Positions 43,501-52,411 of a stretch of 52,411 bases of DNA are shown here, in pieces; positions within the stretch are counted from its first letter, which is position 1, and each line of letters begins with the position of its first letter. The notes under the pieces are model-generated. The model was not told where the DNA came from, did not search any database, and saw nothing but the letters and a program-made list of their open reading frames with translations. The stretch is from NCBI GenBank assembly GCA_003427395.1, contig BFEA01000038.1, positions 3,854,073-3,906,483 of the forward strand, read 5' to 3'. The position numbers and the translations under genes are program-made. Source of the DNA: Chara braunii. Its lineage: Eukaryota; Streptophyta; Charophyceae; Charales; Characeae.

Positions 43501-43901
43501 GAAGACGATGCGGTGCAGTGACAGAAGTTGACTTGTCGCGGTCAACCTCCGCGCTGCATCAAATATGCACCTGGGGACGTCCATGGTCATGGTCAACTAG
43601 ACCCTAACGCGTCGGTTAGATTTCCCCCGGGCCGAAATCGAGGGAAAGACGGCACAGCGGTACGACCCTCCGGAGACCTGATTGTCCCCGTTGGACTAGA
43701 CCGTCGCGACCGCAAGAGGCCAATAAGTGGGGTCTGGTTCAAGCGGCACTTGAAACGGACCAAGGGTTAGTGAGATAAACTTGTTTGACCGGTTGAGACC
43801 GGACCGACGCGACCGCCTAACCCCATCGAAAGAGAAATAACCCAAAACGGTCACGTAAATGAATAACCCGGCCCTAGAAATAAGTAAGATAGGGTCACAT
43901 A

Positions 43902-44370
43902 CTATTTTAGGCACGGGACTGACTGTTCGTTTCCCAAAGTCGGGCCTGCACCACTACCGTGCTAAAATTAGCACAGTCCCACACTATTTTTAGCATGGGA
44001 CTGACTGTTCGTCTACAGGGGACTGGGCCTGCACCAATCCCGTGCTAAAATTAGCACAGTCCCACACTATTTTTAGCATGGGACTGACTGTTCGTCTACC
44101 GGGGACTGGGCCTGCACCAGTCCTGTGCTAAAATTAGCACAGTTCCACGCTATTTTTAGCGTGGGAATGACTGTTCGTCTACCAGGAGGGACTGGGCCCG
44201 CACTAGTCCCGTGCTAAAATTAGCACAAGTCCCACGTTATTTTTAGCGTGGGACTGACTGTTCGTCTACCGGGGACTGAGCCTGCACCAGTCCCGTGCTA
44301 AAATTAGCACAGTCTCACGCTATTTTTGGCATGGGACAGACTGTTCGGCTACCTAGGGGTGACTGTTCAT
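43902..44370. repeat. 83-bp satellite with GTGCTAAAATTAGCAC dyad
   Basis: GACTGTTCG recurs at 43921, 44003, 44086, 44169, 44256 and 44339 (spacing 82, 83, 83, 87, 83). Each unit holds the dyad GTGCTAAAATTAGCAC (7-bp arms) and a CTATTTTTAGC.TGGGACTG block. Confidence 0.82.
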
Positions 44371-44999
44371 GTCCCAAGGTCGGGACTAGTGCTAAATATA
44401 GCCAAGACCTGGTCTATTTTTAGCCCCAGCCCCGACCATGGGACTGCTGCATTTAGACCCGATCACTCGGCCTTTCCACTATAAAGGAGAGGCTGTGCCA
44501 CTCAAGAAAGAGAAGCCTCACTTGCGGGAGTACGGCAGTGCTGGCAGAACAGCAAGAGCGGAGAGAGACACACATCTTGGGAGTACTACGCGAGCTAAGG
44601 ATCGGCGACGTGCCAACGAGACCATGAGAAGAGTTGGAGCTATGAGCAAGAGAGGGTCAAACCGAGGCAAGCAAGGGCAGAGGTAAGGAAAGGGAGGGGC
44701 AAGGCTGACAGGGAAAGGTTTCTCGGGAATTCACCCAGTCACCTGTCTCATGCAGCAACTCTTCTTCCTGCCCCTCACTTTCCCTTTCTCTCTCTCTTCT
44801 CTTCTCTCTTTTTCTCTCTCGCTCCCCATTGCCTCCTTCCCGTCCACTTCCCTCTCATGAGTTATGATCACTTACCTTTGATTCGTTGGTTGACGAGCGC
44901 CCACATGCCTTAGTGAGCTGCTAAGTTCATCTGTGCGTTCCCTGTACTTGCTCTCTGTCACAGTCGTAAGAACCCTTAGACTCCCTAGTCGGCTATGTG

Positions 45000-46790
45000 T
45001 AATGCTGAACTAAGCGTTCACGTGCACCATGTCTGAGGGCCTTATATGAACCATGCGCCTGTGTACACTGTGTCTGAGGATCGTGTTTGAACTGTGCGCC
45101 CACGCGCACCATGCTTGAGGGTCGAATCTGAACTGTGCGCTCACGCGCACCATGCTTGAGGACCATATCTGTGTGCCTGCGCGCACTATGCTTGAGGATT
45201 AAATCTGAACTGTGCGCTCACTCACACCATGCTTGAGGACCATATCTGAACTGTGTATGAGGGTCGTATCTGAACTGTGCCCCCGCGCACACCGTGCCTA
45301 AGGGCCGTATTTGAACTGCGCCCCTGCGCGCACTACGTCTAGGGGCTGATTCTCAACCCACACGCACCCAACTGATAAGCCATTTGTGCGCCCAGGCTCG
45401 CTCTTCAGAACGTGTTACCGATTTTGAAACTGTGCGCCCACACGCACCCAACTGATAAGCCATCTGTGCGCCCAGGCGCGATTTGCAGAAAGTGTCACAA
45501 ATTCTGAAAATTGTGTGCCCAGACGCGCTCTGCAGGGAGTGTTACCGATTCAGAGGTTGTGCACACATGCGCACTATAATTAAGGGCTCATTTTCGGGCC
45601 AGAAGCTGTGCGCTCATTCGCACTATAATTAAGGACTGATTTCCGGCCAGAAGCTGTGTGCTCATGCACACTATAATTAAGAGCTGATTTTGAACCAGTG
45701 TGCCAACTGGCACTCAAATCTGAGAACTTTGCTTCGATCAGCGTACCTTTGACCTCGAACCAGTGCACCAACAGGCACTAAAAACTGAGGGTTTTGCTTT
45801 ATACAGCTTACTTTGACCGTGAACCAATGCTAACAAGCACTTGATCTGTGAACTCGAACCTGATGGATTTGCATAAGTGCAATAGCGTGCACTCAATTTG
45901 CTGACTTTGCCTATCTTGATTTCAAACAGTGGGCATTGTTGAGTCTGAGATTGTGCGCCAATGTGCACTCCGTTGTTGACCTTGCCAATGTTTGATTCGG
46001 TATTCCGCAGTGGACATCGTTGAGTTTGAGATTGTGCGCCTTTGTCAATTATGATTTTGTGCCCTGCAGCGGGCATTGCTGAATTCTAGACCAAGCACCA
46101 GTACGCACTCCGCTGTTTTGACTTTGTCAATTATGATTCTTTGTCCTGCAGCGGATATTGATATTTGAGTGCGAGGCTGCGAGCCCATGCGTGCCCAAGC
46201 TTAATACTGTATGTTTGAGTGAGAGCCCATCAGCGCCCAAGCTTGATACTGTATATTTGAGTGCGCGCCCTTGCGCGCCCATGCGCGCCTAAGCATAATA
46301 CTGTATATTTGAGTGCACGCCCTTCCGCGCCCAAGCTTGATATTGTTATCTGAGTGCGCGCCCATGCGCGCCCAAGCTTGATATAGGTATTTGAGTGCGT
46401 GCCCACACGCGCCCATGCCTGATATCACTCTTTGAGTGCGCGCTCATGCGAGCACATGGTTCGTATTGCTATTTGAGTGTGCGCCCGTCCTCAATATTGC
46501 TATCTGAGTATGCGCCCACGCGCGCCCTGACCCAGCATTGATAGTTTGTGCACGCCCATCCGCGCCCATGCCTGGTATCACTATTTGAGTGTGCGCCCAT
46601 GATCAGAATTGGTATCTAAGCGCGCGCCCTTGCGCGCGCAAGCTTGGAACTGCTATTTGAGTGCGCGCCCATGCGTGCCCAAGCTTAGTATTGTCATTTG
46701 AATGTGCACCTATGCGCGCCCAGGCCCGACATCGCTACTTGAGTGCGCCTATGCGCTCCCATGCTCATTATTGCCTTTAGAGTGCGCCAC
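45000..46790. repeat. ~41-bp degenerate satellite
   Basis: Units of the type GTGCGCGCCCATGCGCGCCC AAGCTTGA, then TATT or CGTAT with TTGAGTG or CTGAACTG. In 46166-46474 TGAG recurs with spacings 50, 42, 52, 41, 41, 41 and 41. In 45048-45250 the spacing is 40-41. The middle (45360-46130) is more diverged. Non-coding. Confidence 0.72.
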
Positions 46791-47099
46791 CTGTTGAGAT
46801 GATGACCCCAGAAGCGCCCTGCTAGTATGATCGAGCTGGAGTAAGTGCTTGCTGGATGAACTCTTGAGATTCATTAGGAATGATTTGGCATCCTACGCCG
46901 TTGATTTATTTCCTTGCTGATCAGTCGCCGCGCTAGCACGACCTCATGCAGACGATATTTCTCCTAAATGGGGGACCAATTGAAGTCCAGTTCCTGAACA
47001 GACGGCCTAACACTGTCCAGCCCCAGTACACTCAGTATCTATGACTGGTCCTTGTGCACGAGATGTTTTCCTGAGTTGCCGTTTAGCCAGGCCCCTTCA

Positions 47100-47430
47100 C
47101 GCAGGCCCATTCCTTAAGATTGCTGCTGTTCAGCGAGGCCCATTCAGATCGGTCTTTCTCCTTGAGATTGTTGTTGTTCAGTCGGGCCCATTCAGGCGGG
47201 TCCTTTAATTGAGTTGCTGTTTAGCTGGGCCCATTCAGGCGGGCTTATAACAAGTTGTTGTTCAGCCGGGCCCATTCAGGTAGGCCCTTTCATTGAGTTG
47301 TTGTTCAGCTGGGCCCATTCAGGCGGGCTCTATACCGAGTTGCTGTTCAGCCGGGCCCATTCAGGCGGGCCCTATATCGAGTTGGAGTTCAGCCAGGCCA
47401 TTCAGGCGGGCCCCTACATTGAGCTGGTTC
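47100..47430. repeat. ~42-bp minisatellite
   Basis: CCCATTCAGG recurs at 47139, 47187, 47230, 47271, 47314, 47356 and about 47398, mostly 41-43 bp apart, within units of the type TTGCTGTTCAGCCGGGCCCA. Sequence unrelated to the 41-bp satellite. Confidence 0.8.
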
Positions 47431-47737
47431 CTGACTACTATTTCCAGACATTGGAGAGAGTATTTATATTCACATGAGCGCGCCCCCCCTTTGTCCAAAT
47501 TGGCCCGTCATTGTGAGACAGCCCCAACGTAGGGTAAGCTAGTTGAGAAGTTCTGTTATCGATATGTCGGACATCAGAGCTTCATTATCAGGGCTAATGA
47601 GTCCCCTACATCGAGGCACACGGTGGTGATTACCTACTCGGTCAAGGGGGCAGGGAGGGGAGTGAAAGGCACCACGTATGACAGGATAGCAGACTACATA
47701 TTCCGCAGGGAGAGCTATTGGAGGGATAACTGATTAC

Positions 47738-48021
47738 ATGTGGTGTTTCCTCTCGTTCCTTCAGCACCGGGGGGCGTACTCTTTGACTTTGATGGGTGTA
47801 ATCCCAAACCTCTCAGCGAGGCTCGCAGCAAGGGGAAGAGGCGGAAAGACAAGCGGATCAGGAGAGAGAGAGCCAGATCCGAGGTCCCAATCACTACTTG
47901 CGTACAGAGATCTGAGACGGATGAGTCTGACCAAGAGCTTTGCTGCGTGAGTGATGTTGACCTGGGAGATCACTTCGATTGGCACACTCACAGTGACCGA
48001 GTCTTGCTTGCAGAGACTTGA
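47738..48021 (+). CDS. Small basic ORF, unknown
   Basis: Overlapping frames begin near 47738; the better one, 47740-48021, runs 93 residues. It has a strongly basic stretch, SKGKRRKDKRIRRERAR, that could bind nucleic acid or act as a nuclear localisation signal, followed by an acidic TDESDQE patch. The family was not recognised. It lies upstream of the primer-binding site, so it may be in an LTR or in a neighbouring element. It could equally be chance. Confidence 0.25.
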
Positions 48022-48313
48022 GCGCTGGAGACCGGTAAGTGACGACGGCGGAAAGCAACATCGAGGAGGATTGTATATCTTCTTGCACGGTATCTGCTCG
48101 AGGGCGATTGACTCCTACATGTCAGACGACCCTAGGACAGAAGCGATTGTTGGTCCCCCAAGAGGGGAAGGTCCAGTTCCATATCTCGGAGATGGCTATA
48201 GTCATTTGGCTGGGGCTGACTTTGCTATGCAGGTTTTTCGGAAGCCTCTTTACAGAGATCGTTTCCTCGAGGTTTCTTACGTCTAAATCGATAGGAGAGG
48301 ACGGATTGAGATA

Positions 48314-48568
48314 TTGATTGGAGCTACGAGCAACATCACCCTTGTAGAGGAGCTTTATCTCAGGAGCGTTGCAGACGAGGAAATGACAAGATGCATGGTG
48401 TATATCAGCAAGATTGATCCAGCGGCGCCTCTTGACATCAGCTATGTGGTTCCGAAGTCGATAGTCACTTGGGTTCTCAATGACGAGGGGGACCAGCGTG
48501 TGCCAGATATGGAGTCCCGGACAGCGGAACTTACTCACAAGGGGGTATCGCTTATCATTATTGATTGA
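48314..48568 (+). CDS. Unknown ORF D, possibly a distant relative of the leader ORFs
   Basis: 84 residues. The stretch CMVYISKIDPAAPLDISYVV lines up loosely with YVLVV.FLDTNEYDVRPYV and YILVVKFLNTVEYDIRLYV in the ORFs at 49470 and 50425. The similarity is weak and by eye. It lies upstream of the primer-binding site. Confidence 0.3.
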   Translation: MIGATSNITLVEELYLRSVADEEMTRCMVYISKIDPAAPLDISYVVPKSIVTWVLNDEGDQRVPDMESRTAELTHKGVSLIIID

Positions 48569-48988
48569 GACTCTCTCCTTCTAGTCACTATTGATGTATC
48601 ATGACATTATTATGATTTATTAGTGACTGCACTCCTCCAATGGTTGCTCCCTGCATACACTGTGTACTACTCTTCAGTTTTGTATCTGGCTACTTTAAGG
48701 ATTCCTGGATAATAGGGACTCTGGTGACCTTGAATCTAACCTTTATACGGGGTCAGGTGCAGGCGATAAAACCGAACGCCTCACTCTAAGTTGTGTCACC
48801 GCTAGCAGGAGGGATAACCCTGACTACTCAACTATGTGACAAAGGTTGCTTGTGAATGCACGTCGATACAACTTCCTTAAAACTTACCAAAATTTTGTGT
48901 GACAGCCTGCCAGTCCACCAACCCACTGCATTCGGCCCGCGGAGGGACATCGAACCCTGCCCTGTAAGCGGTGGGGGCGCGAAAAAAA

Positions 48989-49006
48989 TGGCGCCGTTGC
49001 CGGGGA
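48989..49006 (+). promoter_or_regulatory. Primer-binding site of an LTR retrotransposon (tRNA-Asp type)
   Basis: TGGCGCCGTTGCCGGGGA is complementary to the 3' end (with CCA) of a plant-type tRNA-Asp and is the standard minus-strand primer site of many plant Ty3/Gypsy Tat and Athila elements. The 5' LTR should end within a few to some tens of bases before it. Its limits could not be fixed because the second LTR is outside the window. Confidence 0.8.
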
Positions 49007-49241
49007 CTAAAAAATTTTAAGTTCCTGGGAGCGGACCTTGGTCACAATATTCAGTGACTAGGCAACAGTCTAGCATATTTCATACAAGGCCCGACTCAGG
49101 TCAGAGAGACTTTCGGCTAAAGGAGCCCCGAGAGGAGGGACCTCTTGCATAAGTCTTATCTGAAGTGACTCAGGCCCCAAGCGACGGTTTACAACCTATC
49201 TTCTAGATCCTCAGCTTGACAAGTTATAAGTCAAAAACCAG

Positions 49242-49462
49242 ATGATGACTGAAGAGTATAATGTCTTAGAAGTCCTAACTCGTGTCAGAGGTGTGTCGAG
49301 GCAGAGAGGGATAAATTGAGGCAGCAAGGGATAGAGGCGAGTTGGAGCCTGTTGCCTAGGGTCTACGAAAAGATTTCTACCCCGTCGGTGCCCAAAGGAT
49401 TCAGCGATGGTAGGAACAAGCAACCAATCATCAATGCAGCGCTGAGAATGCAGAGTTGGTAG
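49242..49462 (+). pseudogene. Leader ORF C
   Basis: Broken relative of the ORFs at 49470 and 50425. One frame gives MMTEEYNVLEVLTRVRGV before a stop. After a frameshift another gives SWSLLPRVYEKISTPSVPKG, then FSDGRNKQPIINAALR and a TAG at 49460-49462. Function unknown. The next ORF begins 7 nt after its stop. Confidence 0.45.
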
Positions 49463-49469
49463 GCAGCCC

Positions 49470-49865
49470 ATGTCGGCAGTAACTAGAGCAATAGAGACAC
49501 TGACCAGGATCACAATTGGAGGTGCTTTCTCATACGTCATTGAGCGGTGTATGACTTGTGAGCACGACTCAGTGATTCTATACGTCCTTGTAGTCTGATT
49601 CCTTGATACAAATGAGTATGACGTAAGACCATATGTATCTGCTGAAACAAGGAGAGGGGTTGATTACGAGGAGTGTTGGGTAGTTGTTGTTGAGTATATC
49701 TTAGATGAAAGGTTGTTGTTGAAAAAACAAGGAAAGAACGTGATGTGGAGTGTCCTACCTAGAGAGTTTGATAAATTATCAAGCCCTCCTGTGCCTGCTT
49801 GCTTCTGTGACGGGAAGGGCTGGGGACCAATCCTCAACGTGGTATTAAGGGATCGAGTGTGGTGA
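49470..49865 (+). pseudogene. Leader ORF A
   Basis: About 130 codons with one in-frame TGA (49596-49598). It contains GGAFSYVIERC, YVLVV.FLDTNEYDVRPYVS and, near the end, FCDGKGWGPILNVVLRD. Each block has a counterpart in ORF B (GGVFPYKIERC, YILVVKFLNTVEYDIRLYVS, FTDGRNWEPILNAILRE). The final TGA is followed after 3 nt by the ATG of the next ORF. The family was not recognised; it lies between primer-binding site and gag. Confidence 0.5.
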
Positions 49866-49868
49866 GCT

Positions 49869-50204
49869 ATGGCGATCGATGTGTACACTCTTGATGATGG
49901 AGAGAGCTTCTGCTTTGAGGTCTATCTAGACGAGCAGCAAACGACTGTTATCGGGGTTGTGAGAAGATGCGACAGTAGGCTAGGTAGGCACGACGAGATT
50001 GTCATGGTAGAGCACTACCTTGAGCTTATGCGAGCAGCTGCTTGTAGAGCAATTACAGGTCAGACTAAGATTAGGCACCTACTGTATTGCAAGAGTTCGG
50101 ATGGCAGGAGAGTGATGCCACATGCGAGAGACGAGACGATCTTATCTAGACAACGCCATGCGGACAGTTTGGTTGGAGGCACTAGAGGCAGCCCAAGACA
50201 ATGA
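49869..50204 (+). CDS. Leader ORF F, unknown
   Basis: 111 codons, uninterrupted. It starts 3 nt after the stop of ORF A and its TGA overlaps the next ATG (ATGA, 50201-50204). It begins MAIDVYTLDDGESFCFEVYL, with a short acidic N-terminus and a later basic part. No domain recognised. The tight junctions support a real gene. Confidence 0.4.
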   Translation: MAIDVYTLDDGESFCFEVYLDEQQTTVIGVVRRCDSRLGRHDEIVMVEHYLELMRAAACRAITGQTKIRHLLYCKSSDGRRVMPHARDETILSRQRHADSLVGGTRGSPRQ

Positions 50205-50347
50205 TACTGGAATGTGAAAAATCTATGTCAATTGCGGTTGTGACCATTGGTAGATTATGGTTAGATAAAGTGACTGAAGATGACAACCCCTTTGAGATTA
50301 AAGGCATGACGTATTACATGGAGGTGCCCAGAAAAGGATCAGGTTGA
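50201..50347 (+). CDS. Leader ORF G, small, unknown
   Basis: 48 codons, starting inside the stop of ORF F (ATGA overlap) and ending TGA at 50345-50347. It contains FEIKGMTYYMEVPRKG. It may be a truncated piece of a longer protein. Confidence 0.3.
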   Translation: MILECEKSMSIAVVTIGRLWLDKVTEDDNPFEIKGMTYYMEVPRKGSG

Positions 50348-50424
50348 AAGACTTAGTAGGCACTGAAAGGGATTAGACAGATCGAAGATAAAAAATGATA
50401 ATAGGAGTCGCTAGGAACTAGACA

Positions 50425-50847
50425 ATGTCTGGTTACTGCCCGACAATCACGACAGCACTGGACGCCCTAGTTCCTTTTACCAGCGGAGGAGTTTTTCCCT
50501 ACAAGATAGAGCGTTGTGTATCCCTGGAGGAGAGACATGCCCCTGGAAACGCATACATCCTTGTAGTGAAGTTCCTCAACACTGTAGAGTATGATATCCG
50601 GCTCTACGTCTCTTCATTGAGGAAGAAAGGGACAGATCGTGAGTCTCTTCGAAACTGGATTAGAAATATAATTGACCAAGAAAAGAAAGGATTAGAGAGG
50701 AAAGGGGTAAGAGTAGTTAGTGACTTAACATCAATTGTGTTTAATAGGTTTCCCGAGCCGCATCTGTCAGAGAGCTTTACTGACGGCAGAAACTGGGAAC
50801 CAATTTTAAACGCAATCCTAAGAGAGAAAAGGTTCAGAAAGAAATAG
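50425..50847 (+). CDS. Leader ORF B, unknown, intact
   Basis: 140 codons, uninterrupted, ending 25 nt before the gag start. It has GGVFPYKIERC, YILVVKFLNTVEYDIRLYVS, a charged middle (IIDQEKKGLERKGVRVVSDL) and FTDGRNWEPILNAILREKRF. It is clearly related to ORFs A and C. No known domain was recognised. Ogre-type Tat elements also carry an extra ORF before gag, so a retrotransposon accessory protein is plausible. Confidence 0.5.
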   Translation: MSGYCPTITTALDALVPFTSGGVFPYKIERCVSLEERHAPGNAYILVVKFLNTVEYDIRLYVSSLRKKGTDRESLRNWIRNIIDQEKKGLERKGVRVVSDLTSIVFNRFPEPHLSESFTDGRNWEPILNAILREKRFRKK

Positions 50848-50872
50848 GAGCTTAACCAGTAAGCTCGATAGG

Positions 50873-52411
50873 ATGATCAAAGGACCGAACGCACGGCAGA
50901 ACTGTGCTAGTTCCTCCGCTGGGGACAGAGAAGTGCCCACTACCGCGGTTCTTCGAGAGATGTTGAACCAAATAGGGACCATGAAAACTGGGATGAACAC
51001 TATGAATGTATGACTAAACCTTCTGAGAGCTACTAAGGTACCTCCAGAAAACATACTCTGCTTTGATGGAACCAAGGTTAGGGAGTTCCTGGAGGACTAT
51101 GATGTCTTCGGTATGAGTCATGGTTGGTCGAATAAACAGAAGTTGAAAGCTCTATTAGCCTATGTTGAACCTAAGATGAGGGTGTCGGTGACAAAAACGA
51201 CACAAGGGCTGACAACATGGACGGACGTTAGACAAAAGATGCTGGAAGAATACGCCAAGTATGACGTCCCAACAACCATGCAAAATTTGTTGGATGTATG
51301 ACGCTCCAAGTACGCTACCCTTGATCAATTCCTAGAGGATTTTGAAAGGACTGTGCAGAGAGTGCCCTTCCTAGACGAGGCACAAAAATGCCATGTCCTG
51401 TTGACTAACTTTGAAGATGATGAAAGGACGAGTGTCGTAAGTCGCGCTGCTCATTATCCTCTAAAGTGGGAAGAAGTGGTTGAGACGGTCCGTGAGATGC
51501 CTTCCGTGTCCAACCGAAAGTGGTCTTTGGAACAGATGAAAGCAATTAATAGTGCAAGAGAGGAAAATGTTGAGGTAGTTGCGGAAGGAAACTTGAAGGC
51601 TCAGGAGATCCTTGACCTTCTCGTAAGCTTGGTAGAAGTTAACCTTTTCTGCCCCAGCAACTCAAGCTCTGATTGGAGCCGAAGAAGGTAAGGAAGAAAG
51701 GAAGAAGGAGAAGCAAAAGGAAGAAAGTGAGAGTGAGAGTGGAAGCTACGTTGCACCGTGTTCGCATTCAGAGGCGAACGCGAACATAGTCGTCTGAACA
51801 CGAACAAGGGTCCAAAACCCTCCGAACACGAACATAAAAAATATTTAAAAAAAAAGAGTTCTCAGAAAAATCTGAAAACGATATATGTTATGTGAAATAA
51901 CAATACAAGCAACGTTTGCCTTGGAGTTATATTCAAATTCGTAGTCAACCATGAGTTAAAAATCAAAAACCGAAAAACAAATATATATATATATATATAC
52001 ATATATCGTCATATATTTTACGAAAAAAAATTGTGTTCGCCCGAACATGTTCGCGAGCTGTTCGCGCGAACGCGCGAACACGTTCGCGTGAACATGAAGG
52101 GGCACGAACACGTTCACCATGCTACGCAGAGTGGAAGTAGTTATGATGATAACGCTAGGCGAAGGACAAAGGGAAGACGAAAGAAGAAGCACGACCGAGA
52201 TTGGAAGAAGGATAATGAGAACCGAGATTGGTAAAGGAGAGATGACCCCCTCCGATGTTATTATTGTGACGAGGAAGCTCATACTCTAACCCGATGTTCA
52301 ACGTTAGAGAAAGATTTTGAAGAAAGGATTGTCAAGAAAAACGCTAATGGGCACATCTGCGATGCCAATTGGAACAAGGTACATTTCCAAGTCAAAGGAG
52401 GGATGCGAGCA
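50873..52411 (+). pseudogene. LTR-retrotransposon gag, split by element E3
   Basis: A gag-type frame starts near the ATG at 50873. The retrotransposon gag core follows: CFDGTKVREFLEDYDVFG, KLKALLAYVEPKM, W..V...MLEEYAKYD, ATLDQFLEDFERTVQRVPF and a charged hinge (KEERKKEKQKEESESES). After the insertion E3, a basic stretch (RRRTKGRRKKKHDRDWKK) leads to a CCHC knuckle, CYYCDEEAHTLTRC (52256-52297, C-X2-C-X4-H-X4-C). TGA at 51011 and 51299, a frameshift near 51640 and TAA at 52232 disable it. The PBS type upstream suggests Ty3/Gypsy. Protease and polymerase lie beyond the window. Confidence 0.78.
51746..52129. mobile_element. TIR element E3: shared core, CGAACA/TGTTCG arrays, inserted in gag
   Basis: 384 bp flanked by a perfect 8-bp duplication, AGTGGAAG (51738-51745 and 52130-52137). 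Ends are CTACGTTGCACCG and, as reverse complement, CTGCGTAGCATGG (9 of 13). GTGTTCG, GCGAACGCGAACA, CCGAACACGAACA and TTCGCGCGAACGCGCGAACA words crowd both ends. The core (51880-51932) has ATATGTTATG and, 30 nt on, TTTGCCTTGGAGTTATAT. An (AT)n run lies at 51981-52000. Removal of the element with one duplication copy leaves the gag frame uninterrupted at the join, which confirms the boundaries. Confidence 0.85.

Overview
This is eukaryotic accessory DNA, and almost everything recognisable in it is mobile or repetitive. No complete host gene, tRNA gene, rRNA gene or CRISPR array was found. Plant-type L1-like LINEs, a Penelope-like element with an N-terminal GIY-YIG domain, a tRNA-Asp-type primer-binding site in front of a gag gene, and very dense minisatellites suggest a large streptophyte genome, for example a charophyte alga. 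That placement is inference. Two Nextera mate-pair junction adapters (1335-1372, 26435-26472), each flanked by a direct duplication, show that this is a short-read assembly with local errors.

Layout. 1-3930: LINE copy A, with its RT part on the minus strand, its C-terminal part on the plus strand, then a 3' UTR, hairpin and A-rich tail. 3928-9167: composite repeats (R1, R2, R3, R5), a possible pol III-type SINE and a second LINE tail, framed by a pair of inverted repeats. 9237-12692: Penelope-like element on the minus strand. 12693-14546: no gene, then a poly-A/N run. 14807-23460: LINE copy B, about 8.6 kb, with ORF1, APE endonuclease and RT on the plus strand, its C-terminal part inverted, and a third hairpin tail. 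23470-25700: AAG microsatellite, a minus-strand CCHC/coiled-coil gag-like remnant, and a copy of the Penelope-like 3' flank. 25758-27860: the composite repeats again. 27860-31700: no recognisable gene. 31810-41523: short terminal-inverted-repeat (TIR) elements, each packed with its own short motif. 42260-47420: SINE-like copy and a series of minisatellites with periods of 29, 21, 83, about 41 and about 42 bp. 47738-52411: LTR-retrotransposon 5' region with primer-binding site, tightly packed leader ORFs including three related ones, then gag, which is split by one of the TIR elements.

The most novel signal is the TIR element set. Three copies (36055-36329, 39154-40086, 51746-52129) share a central core in which two blocks lie 29-30 nt apart, and have short related terminal repeats and 8-bp target duplications (two perfect, one imperfect). 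Yet each copy is flanked inside its ends by a different short palindromic motif: CCCGGG/GGCCGG, TTGTCCGA/TCGGACAA, or CGAACA/TGTTCG. Three neighbours (31810-32379, 33245-33489, 40178-41523) repeat the layout with other motifs but no recognisable core. This suggests a non-autonomous transposon group whose subterminal motifs are replaced wholesale while core and ends persist. The second novel signal is the set of related leader ORFs between the primer-binding site and gag, spaced so tightly (7-nt and 3-nt gaps, one ATGA overlap) that coupled translation is plausible.
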